Source: a virus
Direction: 5' to 3' (one strand)
IMG/VR virus record: IMGVR_UViG_3300035211_000051
Coordinates: 1 to 44,283 of that record
DNA length: 44,283 nt
In this document: positions 9,301 through 16,262 of the stretch, piece after piece
How the letters are laid out: every line of letters begins with the position of its first letter
How positions within the stretch are numbered: position 1 is the stretch's first letter
Notes under the pieces: generated by a model
Told to the model about the DNA's origin: nothing
What the model saw: the letters and a program-made list of their open reading frames with translations, nothing else
Database searches by the model: none
Position numbers and translations under genes: made by a program

Positions 9301-11918
9301 ACGAGATCGGCAGCGGGAAATTCCAGCCGCAGGCTTTTGAGGAGGCGGTTGTCTCCCGCGTGCAGAGTCGCGCATCGCAGATGCAGAACCTGTTGAAGCG
9401 CTTCGGCCTGGAGGGCATTGAGCGCAAGGGCAAGGCCGCGCAGGAGGCCCAGGAAATCCTCTACTTCGTCATGCTGGGCATGGACGCGAAGGCCAAGGCC
9501 GCCAATGGCGGCCGGCCAGTGCCACGGCGGTATTACGAGGCCGCCGCGGCCTTCCGGCGCATGCTGGACGACGAGTGGTATCAGAACGACAAGGTCGGCA
9601 TGGATGTGGGCTACACGAAGGAAGCCTACCTGATGCGCGTCCTGAACTTCGATGCCGTCCAGGAGGACACCGAGGGATTCTTGCGCCAGGCCAGGAAGCT
9701 CTACGATGTCGCATTCCGCGAAGACATCATGGATGGCGACACGGTTGGCAATTACGAGAGCCTGCTGGAGCTTGCCCAGGAGCTGCTGTCCGATGCCAAG
9801 CGCCAGGCGAAGACGCCGGAAGATGCCCGCATCCTGATCGTCGGCGTGGAAACGGCCAAGTCCTGGGTCCAGGCCATTCGGCGTGTCATCAAGACGCGCA
9901 AGCAGATTGAGGGATTGAACGAAGCCCTCAAGGAAGTAACCGAGCGCGGCGATGCTGACCAGATCAGGCAGCTCAAAGACGCGATCAAGAAGAAGGCCAA
10001 GGAGCTGGCCACCGCCGAGAAGTTCGTCAACGACAACGTGGACGCAATGCGGTCTGCGTCTTCCGGCTACCAGGCATACGCCTGGCTGAGCAAGATCACG
10101 CTGAGCGAGTTTGGCGACTTCGACACGGTGGGCCCGCAGACTGCGTACACCAAGAAACGGACGCTGCCGGCCGCGGCTGGCGCGCTGATGAAGGATTTCT
10201 ACATCAGCAATCCGATCGAACAGATGATGGCCTACTTCCTCCAATCGGCGAGGCGCACGGAGTACGCCAAGCGCTTTGGCCCGGCCGGCGAGAAGCTGAA
10301 GCAGCTACGCCAGCGGGCGCTGAATTGGGAGCAGAAGAACCGGCCTGCGAACGATCGCCTGACCAGCCGCGACTACAAAGAGCTGGACGACATGGTGCAG
10401 GCGATCACCGGCCGCGTGAAATGGGACAACAATCAGTACATCACATCCACCCTGGCGATGATCCAGGGGCTCGGCACGCTGAGCCTGCTGCCGCGCGCTG
10501 TCTGGTCTTCATTCCACGAGCCCATTTCGGCCTTCTCGCGCACCGGCGACATCAATGACCTATGGCGTGGCTTCGCGTACCAGATGCGCGAGGTTCTGCG
10601 CGGCTTGAAGGCGTTGCCGAAATCAGAGCGCGCCCAGGAGGCGCGCGACATTGCCGAGTTCATGGGCCTGATCGCACCGGCCATGTGGGACCAGGTGATC
10701 CAGGCGCGCGTCAACAGCGACGTATTGCAGAGCCAGAAGTGGCAGCGCCGCATGGGCTCATTCTTCAAGTTCACATGGTTGCACGGCGTGACCAACACCC
10801 AGCGCATCGCCATGCTCCCGATCGCGTCCAGGTACATCCTGCGCAACCTGGAGAAAATGGCCGACCCGCGCGTGAGTCGCAAGCGCGGCCAGGTGGCCTT
10901 TGGCGAGCTTCAAGACTTGGGCGTGCCGCCGAGTGAAATGGAGAACCTTCTGGAGTTCATGGGCAAGCTCAAGAACGAGCAGATGCGCATGCCCACGGCC
11001 GAGGAGCTGGCGACGGACGCCGGCCGCGTCTGGGCGATCGCCACGACCCGCTTCGTCAACCAGGTCATCCAGCTCGGCGAGAAGCAGGACCGGCCGGCGA
11101 TGGCGGTCAAGTCCCCCTGGGGCTCTATGGTGCTATCCCTGACGCAGTTTATTTGGCGGTTTTGGCGTGCCTTCAACGTGCGTGTGGTGAAGCAGACCAT
11201 ATCCAAGTGGGAGGCCGGCCGGCAGACCGAGGGCTGGATGGCTGGCACGACCGAGGCCGGCAAGCACCTGGCCCTGCTGGGCTTTCTCGGCTATGGCGCG
11301 ATCTACTACGGGGCGGCCGTCTTCTCGTTCGTGCGCGAAGTCCTGTTCAGCACGGACAAATGGGACGACGACGAGGAGGACAAGGACGACACCTGGCTGG
11401 ACAACAAGCTGGAGGCGGCCCGGAACTTCAACCCCTGGAAGGGGCCCCTGGCGCTGCTGTTCGTGGAAGACCCAAAGGAGCGCAAGGCGATCCAATTGGT
11501 CACTCAGCGGACAGGCATCGCCGGCCCGCTGGAGATCGTCTGGAACGCGGTTACCGGCATCCGCTGGGACCGCGACCTGACCGCGCTCACCGCGGGGCCC
11601 TACCTGGGCTACATGCTCCAGCAGGCCATGTACATCCTGAACAGCTTCGTGGGCAACAACAGCCCGAACACCAATACGGCCGAACACCGGGCGCTGTCGG
11701 CCACGTACCGTCTGTTCATGCAGCCGATGATCAACCTGGGCCTGGCCGCCGCGCCTGGCGGTTGGCTGATCGACACCGCCAAGGGCGTCCCGGCGCAGTA
11801 CCTGACCGGCTACGATGTCGGGGAAATGTTCGCCGACTATTTCGTGGGCCCGCGCGGCAGCAAGACCGAGAAGAACTGGCAATTCTCCACCGCCAAGGCC
11901 AAACCGGCACCCCTGTGA
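3387..11918 (+). CDS. Giant polyvalent virion protein: SAP-like, ParB/DdrB-like and HExxH domains
   Basis: This 2843-residue frame is the longest in the window and starts in an ATGA overlap. Visible parts in order: a duplicated 12-residue motif (residues 5-16 and 31-42, both ending LIAEGLSLG); an NPDGSISTVRG module often seen in phage structural proteins (about 107-195); a hydrophobic Gly/Ala segment (373-423); a disordered linker (about 610-690); a SAP-like DNA-binding motif (about 935-970, LKAMATERGLPVTGSK); a Lys/Pro linker (1049-1093); a ParB/DdrB-like domain (about 1095-1330, with ESGNGRIMALRVAA); an HEWMH zinc-protease motif at 1629-1633 with candidate third ligands E1773 or E1780 (WEMLARSFEAY); a charged coiled coil (about 2165-2215); and a C-terminal region with a hydrophobic segment near 2627-2655. 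Phage polyvalent proteins of this kind are thought to enter the host with DNA. Domain assignments are by eye, and catalysis by HExxH is inferred. Confidence 0.88.
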   Translation: MSDRVNALIAEGLSLGAPQADQSSPGGPSSVDSLIAEGLSLGDVQGNEIDFLDAAGLIAPFEPAPFRDIDPRWNAPGGPGLVSEPNPYNPDVQASYAGPPVPSPEQNYLVHHQRELAAGGVRNPDGSISTVRGMTVGADGRHYLIPTVWDNQILSEDEAWRRANQVGLENFPSGATAQDVMATERRLKESINAQAGGGNMPLGSIVQPQQPPGLLERLDSLLPRADFSAQGRSTRPVQALTPGEDITGYDALWDRGTLNAQRLWAQGYVMRAGQRLEDLVKRQAGELLPPRPRGPNAPIAQPKPMEPLPPEEAYARAEQNVQELERAVVRLFDLNKRAREFGVDPVLEKYYRDTKDASLLESLAYIVKNPEVGLRGFIESLPITAPGLMAGLAGGPVGLFFGPALTGVMAAGAEIGVGMDEAMKEQGLDPARMTEEQQREWLSQPQNITRALEIGRARAEIIGSAEAVGLGLAKFLGPTWKNLAIQGVAQPVLEGGGEAVAGLATTGEFDPAEVAMEAVAGSMSAPVEVATGAAEVVLNPERQADAFLRDLSSGKIEVTGNERDIFSRAETLQLDLVRSMESEADAERVQRKVQELELVKQGVNTLSNLETEPEPTFEAEKTREGSYEPTAPSQPQAATVTPFPTQAGTEVPPVSVVPGTSDGGRVEGGFTSGQQEPITASVEPAGNVIPGEDQAWRRQAGKSSGEIADEAVRRFWQPALDRRPQDEDEEGIYTFGVDPYTGERREDTVGRVIGSDDQGNLWLQAPDGRVRKLMASYVASPQAVPEQNVPRQEFERQADETTFTAKTLDGATIGVNSIIALVSEHKRGIAIPARVIEANDQRLVIEQPSGERQTIKRNQMRNWRPYTGKIPRAMLNRIVKGESVKKDSTKDWAEKRRRVNEQAAREKAERAKRRESWAPVRLLEDNLREASKKDLETKSAVQLKAMATERGLPVTGSKQALMDRITAYREIVMLLAYNLPGSTGLKSRVWDAEPGDAFLKRLADLLPVAFGKKKGGQSALINTDYWERTLAGALDDAQEVAKVLEARSKKAKAKKSQPKTEPPKTEPPKTAGQEPAQPAPKPAPKPTKPAEVKRIFADRIELDVVYELRSLDDITTSDQEGYPPELQPRDRSRIASQDQIRDIAKNLRPAQLMESATADTGAPIIGPDGNVESGNGRIMALRVAAQENPAKYAEYIQALQDAGYDTAAVENPVLVRRRVTDMSQQEREAFVSAANTSQVAAMSSTEQAKQDAKIVRDIIGGFDPDSDLDSANNLKFRSAFVGKLPTNERGGLIDSNGRLSQQGLTRLRNAMLAAAYDDTDAIAQLTEDLDDTIRSVTSAMARVAGDIIVLKQAVTDGKLGPEFDINRVITDAAQKLRQIRADRNQNVESYLGQQSMFDEGDPRIALLLRAFYNDDLTRALGADKVAAFLRTYHDEAMNLTKAAGDFFSQGNSSADILAIALAARNQDVPKQQGMFDLDETTIVGHTARLYDEVGMSRIGLALSEVNFSQRPSYHQMAWQMAGLDPAKVANMPADKKIAALAKVMREIFGFRVVVDPRIKYAHAIHQMLDAVSNLIHMSSELQLPVRAMSLNGTLTLRLISRKQMRSALGMYDPVTKSLYLPDRSNSFSHEWMHGLDNYLVALFSQHANKPGAENALWTSVIQELGEDVPSRTLQGAFLRLVNTLTFGAGEPVMRLMTLLEVLAHKQNLTPTDRRNLKTQIEALNRVMSTGKIAGKGQRDLRAHMGEWVKRIEALANAGQLNPRLVSYYISPWEMLARSFEAYMAHRLSRTTRDTAFVTKPDLFYQAQSLEWVNAIYPQDEQRREIFRLYDELFDHLRAVQVFQGDLPDTATQRANRPAYTPDGQPVIYGPNAPESRIALELQTGGSNGGYKPPSWAGEALGPMDDWLGFAGGFIGGTWNTFRHPIKTISEALEKANRGRQAWLSAMVTRMKAVERRSPNNPYVREWVRAVTYEIGSGKFQPQAFEEAVVSRVQSRASQMQNLLKRFGLEGIERKGKAAQEAQEILYFVMLGMDAKAKAANGGRPVPRRYYEAAAAFRRMLDDEWYQNDKVGMDVGYTKEAYLMRVLNFDAVQEDTEGFLRQARKLYDVAFREDIMDGDTVGNYESLLELAQELLSDAKRQAKTPEDARILIVGVETAKSWVQAIRRVIKTRKQIEGLNEALKEVTERGDADQIRQLKDAIKKKAKELATAEKFVNDNVDAMRSASSGYQAYAWLSKITLSEFGDFDTVGPQTAYTKKRTLPAAAGALMKDFYISNPIEQMMAYFLQSARRTEYAKRFGPAGEKLKQLRQRALNWEQKNRPANDRLTSRDYKELDDMVQAITGRVKWDNNQYITSTLAMIQGLGTLSLLPRAVWSSFHEPISAFSRTGDINDLWRGFAYQMREVLRGLKALPKSERAQEARDIAEFMGLIAPAMWDQVIQARVNSDVLQSQKWQRRMGSFFKFTWLHGVTNTQRIAMLPIASRYILRNLEKMADPRVSRKRGQVAFGELQDLGVPPSEMENLLEFMGKLKNEQMRMPTAEELATDAGRVWAIATTRFVNQVIQLGEKQDRPAMAVKSPWGSMVLSLTQFIWRFWRAFNVRVVKQTISKWEAGRQTEGWMAGTTEAGKHLALLGFLGYGAIYYGAAVFSFVREVLFSTDKWDDDEEDKDDTWLDNKLEAARNFNPWKGPLALLFVEDPKERKAIQLVTQRTGIAGPLEIVWNAVTGIRWDRDLTALTAGPYLGYMLQQAMYILNSFVGNNSPNTNTAEHRALSATYRLFMQPMINLGLAAAPGGWLIDTAKGVPAQYLTGYDVGEMFADYFVGPRGSKTEKNWQFSTAKAKPAPL
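5254..5451 (+). CDS. Candidate overprinted 65-aa gene inside the polyvalent gene
   Basis: This lies in the +1 frame relative to the 3387-11918 gene. GTG 5254 is preceded by CGGAGA at 6-bp spacing, and the frame stops with TAA at 5449-5451. The product is Gln/Arg/Lys/Leu rich, with NLKQRLLRLSQRRQEQKYL and a hydrophobic patch YQLFLERLMEGALKAA, consistent with a basic amphipathic helical protein. By hand count GC at codon positions 1/2/3 is about 61/31/71 percent in this frame. In the host frame it is about 71/61/31, although the 40 flanking host-frame codons have 31 with G or C in third position. The phase of coding pressure therefore changes here. An ancestral pair of compensating indels in the large gene would give a similar picture. 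Function unknown. Confidence 0.5.
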   Translation: MKVVTNQQLQANLKQRLLRLSQRRQEQKYLPYQLFLERLMEGALKAASQVDSKNQSQRQSSPPAT

Positions 11919-11952
11919 CCCGCTTTGCAGTGTGACCCGCTGGCGTTATACT
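11914..11952 (+). promoter_or_regulatory. Promoter with tandem TGTGACCCGCT operator-like repeats
   Basis: TTTGCA (11924-11929) and TATACT (11947-11952) are 17 bp apart and sit just upstream of the HTH gene at 11974. An 11-bp motif TGTGACCCGCT occurs at 11914-11924 and 11931-11941, with 17-bp periodicity; the first copy overlaps the stop of the polyvalent gene. A third copy lies in the leftward promoter near 22312. The arrangement looks like a sigma-70-type promoter with an operator or activator site, but this is inference. Confidence 0.65.
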
Positions 11953-11973
11953 CCCCGTCTGGGGAGGAACGCC

Positions 11974-12306
11974 ATGACCACATCACGCCAAGAACGACCC
12001 TTCGACTTTGACGTTCGCGCCTTCGTGGATGACTTCTACGGCGGCAAGCTGACCAATCTCTGCGACCACATGAATGGCCTGGGCTTCAATTTGCAACGCA
12101 ACACCGTTGCCAAGTGGGCCTACCGGCGATCAATGGACATGGGCTGGTTCCTGGCCATGCTGATGTCCACTGACCCGCGCCTGGTCGAGCGCTTTTCGCA
12201 GTACATCGTGGATCACGATCGCAGCAACCGATACCTGAAGAAGAACACGCCAGGCTACCAAGACTACCTGGCGCGCGAGAGAGCCAAGAAGCGCAGAAGC
12301 CGATGA
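11974..12306 (+). CDS. Small HTH-type DNA-binding regulator (110 aa)
   Basis: ATG 11974 has a strong GGGGAGGA ribosome-binding site and is the first gene after the promoter. Residues about 24-55 (GGKLTNLCDHMNGLGFNLQRNTVAKW in part) look like a helix-turn-helix in which LQRNTVAKW is the recognition helix, as in Cro/CII-like proteins. The tail is strongly basic (ARERAKKRRSR). It opens the rightward regulatory and recombination operon, and the repeats around its own promoter make it a good candidate for autoregulation and for control of the leftward operon, whose promoter carries the same motif. The fold is inferred from motif shape only. Confidence 0.7.
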   Translation: MTTSRQERPFDFDVRAFVDDFYGGKLTNLCDHMNGLGFNLQRNTVAKWAYRRSMDMGWFLAMLMSTDPRLVERFSQYIVDHDRSNRYLKKNTPGYQDYLARERAKKRRSR

Positions 12307-12330
12307 TGATACTTACCTGGGAGAACCAAT

Positions 12331-12558
12331 ATGCGTGCATCGAAGCACTGGATGAAGAGCGATAACGAGCGTCGTGTTACCTACTACCCGGTCGATGTTT
12401 CCTACCGCGTCAGGCACCGGCCCGTGCATGGCGACATCCGCCTGGAGCTGACGCGCACCAGCGCGGATCGTTACAGCACTGTCCTGATGAGCCCGACCGA
12501 GGCGATCGACCTTGCCATCAGTCTCATACGCGCCGCCAGCGTCGGCGTGGAAGCATGA
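12331..12558 (+). CDS. Small hypothetical protein (75 aa)
   Basis: ATG 12331 follows GGGAG at suitable spacing, 24 bp after the HTH gene. The protein mixes beta-like segments (RRVTYYPVDVSYRVRH) with a C-terminal helix (SPTEAIDLAISLIRAAS). The pattern of a short beta sheet plus a helix with small aliphatic residues resembles many small phage early proteins, but I recognise no family. It lies in the early rightward operon. Confidence 0.65.
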   Translation: MRASKHWMKSDNERRVTYYPVDVSYRVRHRPVHGDIRLELTRTSADRYSTVLMSPTEAIDLAISLIRAASVGVEA

Positions 12559-12567
12559 GGTGCTGAC

Positions 12568-13029
12568 ATGGGCGAATTCAACCGCGACAACAGCGCCACC
12601 ATTGCCAACCTGGTCGATCAGCTCCGCGACGAGCGTGCCGAAGTCGAGCGCCTGAATGGCGAGTCCAACGCCCTGGCGCTCAGACTGCACATGTGCGGGA
12701 ATCTGCTGAAACGGGCCGATTCAATTATCCGCGCAGTGAGTGGCTGGCCGGTTGGCCATCCGAACGATGTCACCGAGTGGATGGAGTCCTGGCAGAAACT
12801 GGAGCCAGAAATCTACACCAAGTATTACATCGATTACGGGAACCTGTTGGCCCAGAACATCAGGTTGCAGTCCGATGCCAGGCTAGGCGAGCTGCAAGAC
12901 GAGATCAAACGCCTGGAGGCCAAGAACAAGCGCTTACTGGAGCGAGCCAAGGGATACCTGTTGAACCACTACGGCGAGACGCTTGGCGGCCAACTGTTCC
13001 AGGATTGGCTGGAAGAAAGCGAGGGCTGA
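12568..13029 (+). CDS. Coiled-coil early protein (153 aa)
   Basis: It begins 9 bp after the previous stop. Two heptad-rich segments are visible: residues 10-40 (ANLVDQLRDERAEVERLNG) and about 105-135 (LGELQDEIKRLEAKNKRLLE). Between them is a Trp-containing central part (SGWPVGHPNDVTEWMESWQK). The heptads suggest an oligomeric protein. Several neighbours (13031, 13365, 15514) carry similar short coiled coils, so they may be diverged relatives or partners. Function not recognised. Confidence 0.65.
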   Translation: MGEFNRDNSATIANLVDQLRDERAEVERLNGESNALALRLHMCGNLLKRADSIIRAVSGWPVGHPNDVTEWMESWQKLEPEIYTKYYIDYGNLLAQNIRLQSDARLGELQDEIKRLEAKNKRLLERAKGYLLNHYGETLGGQLFQDWLEESEG

Positions 13030-13030
13030 C

Positions 13031-13219
13031 ATGAACCAGATACAGCGTGTTCTCAACTACCGGCGCTTCGAGCGCGAGGCGTTTCGCGCAGAGGTCGAGG
13101 CACTGGTCAAGCGTGCCGAGACTGCCGAGGCCGAGGTCGAGCGGCTGCGCGGGTTGCTGGAAGACCCGGACTATGACCCGGAGGATCTTTTGGATGCAGA
13201 CGACGAGCGGGAGTATTGA
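13031..13219 (+). CDS. Short acidic coiled-coil protein (62 aa)
   Basis: ATG 13031 directly follows the preceding TGA; the longer upstream frame belongs to the previous gene. Residues 14-43 form a charged heptad helix (FRAEVEALVKRAETAEAEVE), followed by an acidic tail (LEDPDYDPEDLLDADDE). The last stop base overlaps the next ATG (TGATG). Product unknown; the helix resembles those of the neighbouring small proteins. Confidence 0.6.
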   Translation: MNQIQRVLNYRRFEREAFRAEVEALVKRAETAEAEVERLRGLLEDPDYDPEDLLDADDEREY

Positions 13220-13365
13220 TGAGCAAAAAGGTAAGACAAGGCCTGGGGCGGCGCAGCGTCAGCTCCGAGCAGCGGCGCAATAACAGATGGGGTACGCGCG
13301 GCAGTCTTCTGCCTTGGGAGCGCAGGAACAAGACCAAGGCCCAGCAGAAGAAGAAGCGGAAGTGA
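13219..13365 (+). CDS. Very small basic protein (48 aa)
   Basis: This frame starts at ATG 13219 in a TGATG overlap and ends at TGA 13363-13365, which itself overlaps the next ATG. The product is highly basic: MSKKVRQGLGRRSVSSEQRR at the start and a lysine-rich end (KTKAQQKKKRK). Tight coupling on both sides supports expression. A nucleic-acid-binding role is plausible from charge alone, but no motif was identified. Confidence 0.55.
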   Translation: MSKKVRQGLGRRSVSSEQRRNNRWGTRGSLLPWERRNKTKAQQKKKRK

Positions 13366-13766
13366 TGGGCAGATCAGCGAACGACGGCACGCCTCTCTAT
13401 GCGCAAATCGAATCGCTGGAGCGGCGCAACGCCGAACTTGAGTCCGAGGTCGAGCGGCTCAGCAAGGAACTCGCGTCAGATAAAAAGCGAGTATTCAACG
13501 AAGCAGTGAGGCAGTTACGGGCAGACGATGTTGGTGCCTATGTGCGGGCGATCGATGCGTATTACGGCGTCCCGTGTGAGCAAATTCGGCACGCGCAGGA
13601 AGTCGAAGGACTGCAAGCCGAGATCGATAGGCTGCGGGAAGGAGAGCGCGCGGCGGACGCCGAGATCGAACGCCTGCGCGCCGAGTCCCGCGACCTGAAG
13701 GCGTTCGCTGACAGGGTGATAACGCTGGCCAGGGGCTACAGGCCGGTGGTCGAGGAGGGCGACTGA
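13365..13766 (+). CDS. Coiled-coil protein (133 aa)
   Basis: ATG 13365 lies in a TGATG overlap. Two heptad helices are evident: residues about 14-40 (IESLERRNAELESEVERLSK) and about 80-120 (LQAEIDRLREGERAADAEIE). They flank a middle segment with RADDVGAYVRAIDAYYGVP. The repeated ExERLR pattern also occurs in the 13031 and 15514 products. The protein is probably oligomeric; its role is unknown. The next gene starts in the overlap at 13766. Confidence 0.62.
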   Translation: MGRSANDGTPLYAQIESLERRNAELESEVERLSKELASDKKRVFNEAVRQLRADDVGAYVRAIDAYYGVPCEQIRHAQEVEGLQAEIDRLREGERAADAEIERLRAESRDLKAFADRVITLARGYRPVVEEGD

Positions 13767-14131
13767 TGGACGCTGACTTCAAGAGAAACGGCCCGTTCAA
13801 GCCGCAACCGCCAACGCTGACGGTTGGCGACACGCCAAACGAGTGGACTGTTATTGCGGTGCTGGGTCACGGCAAGGAACACCCAGAATCCGGCAAGGTG
13901 TACAACCACGGCTATTGGTGGTACGAGGCCAGATGCTCCTGCGGGCGCAAGGTCGTTCTGCGCCAGACCCAACTTGCCAGCAAAAAGGCGAAGAAGCACT
14001 GCAACGAGTGTGAACGCCAGGCGCAGCGCGAGCGCGACACCACGGCGAAGGACAAGCCAACCAACACCATCCCGCCGGAGCTGGACTTCGCCAGGATGAA
14101 GCTCCGCGTGGAGGAGGATTCGCCGGCATGA
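13766..14131 (+). CDS. Small zinc-ribbon-like protein (121 aa)
   Basis: The start is coupled to the previous stop (ATGG within TGATGG). Four cysteines form two pairs, CSCG near residue 57 and CNEC near residue 79, the spacing of a treble-clef or zinc-ribbon unit, surrounded by aromatic beta strands (NHGYWWYEARCSCGRKVVL). A basic helix (ERQAQRERDTTAKDK) follows. Phage proteins of this type are common next to recombination or replication genes and may bind nucleic acid. The stop overlaps the resolvase start. Confidence 0.62.
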   Translation: MDADFKRNGPFKPQPPTLTVGDTPNEWTVIAVLGHGKEHPESGKVYNHGYWWYEARCSCGRKVVLRQTQLASKKAKKHCNECERQAQRERDTTAKDKPTNTIPPELDFARMKLRVEEDSPA

Positions 14132-14679
14132 TCGTGTGCGGCATCGATCCTGGCGCAACGCCGACGCTTTGCATCCTGGATATCAACGAGCGGCGCGAGA
14201 TCGTCAATGTGCACTGGCATGACGAGGGGCTTGGCCGCAAGGTACAGAAACCCGCCAATTCCAAGTTCAAGACCGAGCCGCACCTGGCTGTTATCCGCGA
14301 TGTGTTGATCCGCGAGAACCCCGACTTCGTGGCGATCGAACGGATCACGGCGATGAACGGGTGGGGCGTGGGCACAATGGGCGACTTCATGCGGCACTAC
14401 GGCAACCTGGTTGGCCTGGCTGCTGGCATCGGCCTGGAGTACGACCTGGTGCTGCCCGCCGCCTGGCAGAAGTGGCACGGCATCCGCCGGCCGAGGAAGG
14501 AGGAGCTGGTGCAGCGCGAAGCCGTTGCCCGCAAGGAGCTGCACCGCTCCATCGCGCTTGACCTGGTGCCGTCCGCCCACCGGGAGCTTGCGCGCAAGAA
14601 GGATCACAACCGCGCGGACGCCCTGTTGATCGGGGTATGGGGACACAACCGCTACCTGGAGCTTCACCAAAATGACTGA
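14128..14679 (+). CDS. RuvC-like Holliday junction resolvase
   Basis: The 183-residue product has the acidic residues of the RuvC/RNase H fold: D7 in MIVCGIDPGA, E71 in FVAIERITAM, and a C-terminal pair around D159 and D164 in KKDHNRADALLIG. RuvC enzymes cleave four-way junctions and branched DNA, and in phages they resolve recombination intermediates before packaging. Its length is normal for the family. It sits directly before the exonuclease and ERF genes, making a recombination block. Starts overlap by ATGA with the preceding gene and by 8 bp with the next. Confidence 0.87.
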   Translation: MIVCGIDPGATPTLCILDINERREIVNVHWHDEGLGRKVQKPANSKFKTEPHLAVIRDVLIRENPDFVAIERITAMNGWGVGTMGDFMRHYGNLVGLAAGIGLEYDLVLPAAWQKWHGIRRPRKEELVQREAVARKELHRSIALDLVPSAHRELARKKDHNRADALLIGVWGHNRYLELHQND

Positions 14680-15517
14680 TGAAATCAGAGAAGTCGAATA
14701 TGTCGAGCGAATGGACTTCGCCGATTACGTGCAGGCGGAAGGCATCAACGCAAGCCTGCTGTCGCGCTACTACCTACACACGCCGGCGCATGCCAAGGCG
14801 TACATGGACGGCGTGCTGCCGTCTCCCAGCCAGGAGGCGCTGGACTTGGGCAACGCTGTGCACTGGATGGTGCTGGAGCCCTCCGAGGCGATGGGCCGCA
14901 TCGTGGTCCCGCCGAAGATCGATCGGCGCACGACTGCCGGCAAGGCTGAATACGCGGCTTTCGTGGAGAAGGCCAAGAACCGCCTGGTGCTGTCGAAGGA
15001 CGCTTTCACGACGGCCGTCAACATGGCCGAGACAGTGAACGGACACGAAATCGTGCGCGAGTACCTGGATCAAGCGCAAACCGAGTTGTCAGCGTTCGGC
15101 ATGTGCCCGATGACTGACGCCAAGATCAAGGGGCGCGCGGATGCGTTCCTGGCGAACGAGAGCGTGGGCCGGCTCGTTATCGACCTGAAGACCACGACGG
15201 ATGCCAGCTACCGTGGCTGGATGTCGTCCATGAACAAGCTCGGTTACTGGATGCAGGCTGGACACTACGGCCGGCTCTTTAACGCCGACGCATTTGTTTT
15301 CATCTGCGTCGAGAAGAAGGCCCCGTACAACGTGGGCATCTATCGCCTGGCTGGCGAACAGCTCGCAGTGGCCAAGCGCATGGCCCTGGAGGTTCTGGGG
15401 CGCGTGACCTATTCGATAGCCAACGAGTTCTGGCCTGACACCGCGGGGCTCGCCGGCGTGGTCGATCTGACGATACCCGACTACGCCATAACCGTTGACC
15501 AGGGAGGCTTGCGATGA
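14672..15517 (+). CDS. PD-(D/E)XK exonuclease, RecE/exonuclease VIII-like
   Basis: The 281-residue protein shows the family pattern: a conserved LGNAVHWMVLEP segment (residues 59-70), D157 in KGRADAFL, the core VIDLKTT with D171 and K173, and a downstream Q/Y helix (GYWMQAGHYGRLF, about 191-203). Such nucleases resect duplex ends to single strands, which an annealing protein then pairs. The ERF-type annealing gene follows one small gene later. The frame is intact and of expected length. Confidence 0.87.
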   Translation: MTDEIREVEYVERMDFADYVQAEGINASLLSRYYLHTPAHAKAYMDGVLPSPSQEALDLGNAVHWMVLEPSEAMGRIVVPPKIDRRTTAGKAEYAAFVEKAKNRLVLSKDAFTTAVNMAETVNGHEIVREYLDQAQTELSAFGMCPMTDAKIKGRADAFLANESVGRLVIDLKTTTDASYRGWMSSMNKLGYWMQAGHYGRLFNADAFVFICVEKKAPYNVGIYRLAGEQLAVAKRMALEVLGRVTYSIANEFWPDTAGLAGVVDLTIPDYAITVDQGGLR

Positions 15518-15783
15518 GCTACGGCAGAGAAGATGACTACGCATACGTGAATCGCAAAGTGGACCGACTGACCGACGCGCTGAATGCGGTCCTGTCCTAC
15601 ATGGGGCTGCCGCTGTACGGCGTCGATCAAGGCCAAGAACCGTCCGCGCTCGTCGCGAGCCAGCGAATCCGGGAAATGTACCGCGCCACCGAGATGCTGG
15701 TGGAGGCCAAGGAGCGCGAGTGCCGTGAGCTTCGCGTGGAGGCCGAACGCCTGCGGGCGCAGATCGGCGAGGCCACGGAATGA
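15514..15783 (+). CDS. Small coiled-coil protein (89 aa)
   Basis: It starts in an ATGA overlap with the exonuclease and ends in another with the ERF gene, so it is translated within the recombination cassette. Residues 10-35 form an amphipathic segment (VNRKVDRLTDALNAVLSYMG) and the last 35 residues a heptad helix (EAKERECRELRVEAERLRAQ). It could be an accessory subunit of the exonuclease or annealing protein, but this rests only on position. Confidence 0.62.
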   Translation: MSYGREDDYAYVNRKVDRLTDALNAVLSYMGLPLYGVDQGQEPSALVASQRIREMYRATEMLVEAKERECRELRVEAERLRAQIGEATE

Positions 15784-16250
15784 AGACCAGCGAACAGTGC
15801 GATCAAGTCTATGCGGCGATGTTCAACGTCATTGGCACGCTGATGCAGCGGTCGCTGGGCAAGAGTGCCGACGCTGGCGGGCGCTATCGGTACGTCCCCC
15901 TGGATGACGTAATCGACTACGTGCTGCCTGTGTGCTTCCAGCATGGCCTCGTCATTATCCAAGCGCCGATCAGCAATTCGCCTGGCATGATTGGCGTCAC
16001 CACCAGGGTGGCTCACGTAGCGAGCCAGCAGTGGCTGGAATCCACGATTGAGTTCCCGATTGTCGAGCTGCGCGGGCAGAACCCGTACCAGGCTTGCGGC
16101 TCCGCATTGTCGTACATCAGGCGCTACGCGCTGATCACGACATTCGGGCTGAAAACAGAGGACACGGACGCTGGCGGAAGCACCGGCCAGTGGACACAAC
16201 CAGGCACACCAGGCGGCCAACAATCAACGCCGCCTCGTGGCCTTTTCTAA
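15780..16250 (+). CDS. erf: ERF-family single-strand annealing protein
   Basis: The 156-residue product matches the ERF pattern: YRYVPLDDVIDYVLPVCFQH near residues 36-55, then GVTTRVAHVASQQWLEST, then the diagnostic GSALSYIRRYALITTFGL followed by acidic residues (TEDTDAGG). ERF proteins anneal complementary single strands and, in phages such as P22, allow genome circularisation and recombination. The Gly/Pro/Gln tail resembles the tail of the neighbouring SSB-like protein. It works logically with the upstream exonuclease. Confidence 0.88.
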   Translation: MKTSEQCDQVYAAMFNVIGTLMQRSLGKSADAGGRYRYVPLDDVIDYVLPVCFQHGLVIIQAPISNSPGMIGVTTRVAHVASQQWLESTIEFPIVELRGQNPYQACGSALSYIRRYALITTFGLKTEDTDAGGSTGQWTQPGTPGGQQSTPPRGLF

Positions 16251-16262
16251 CCAGGAGATCAC

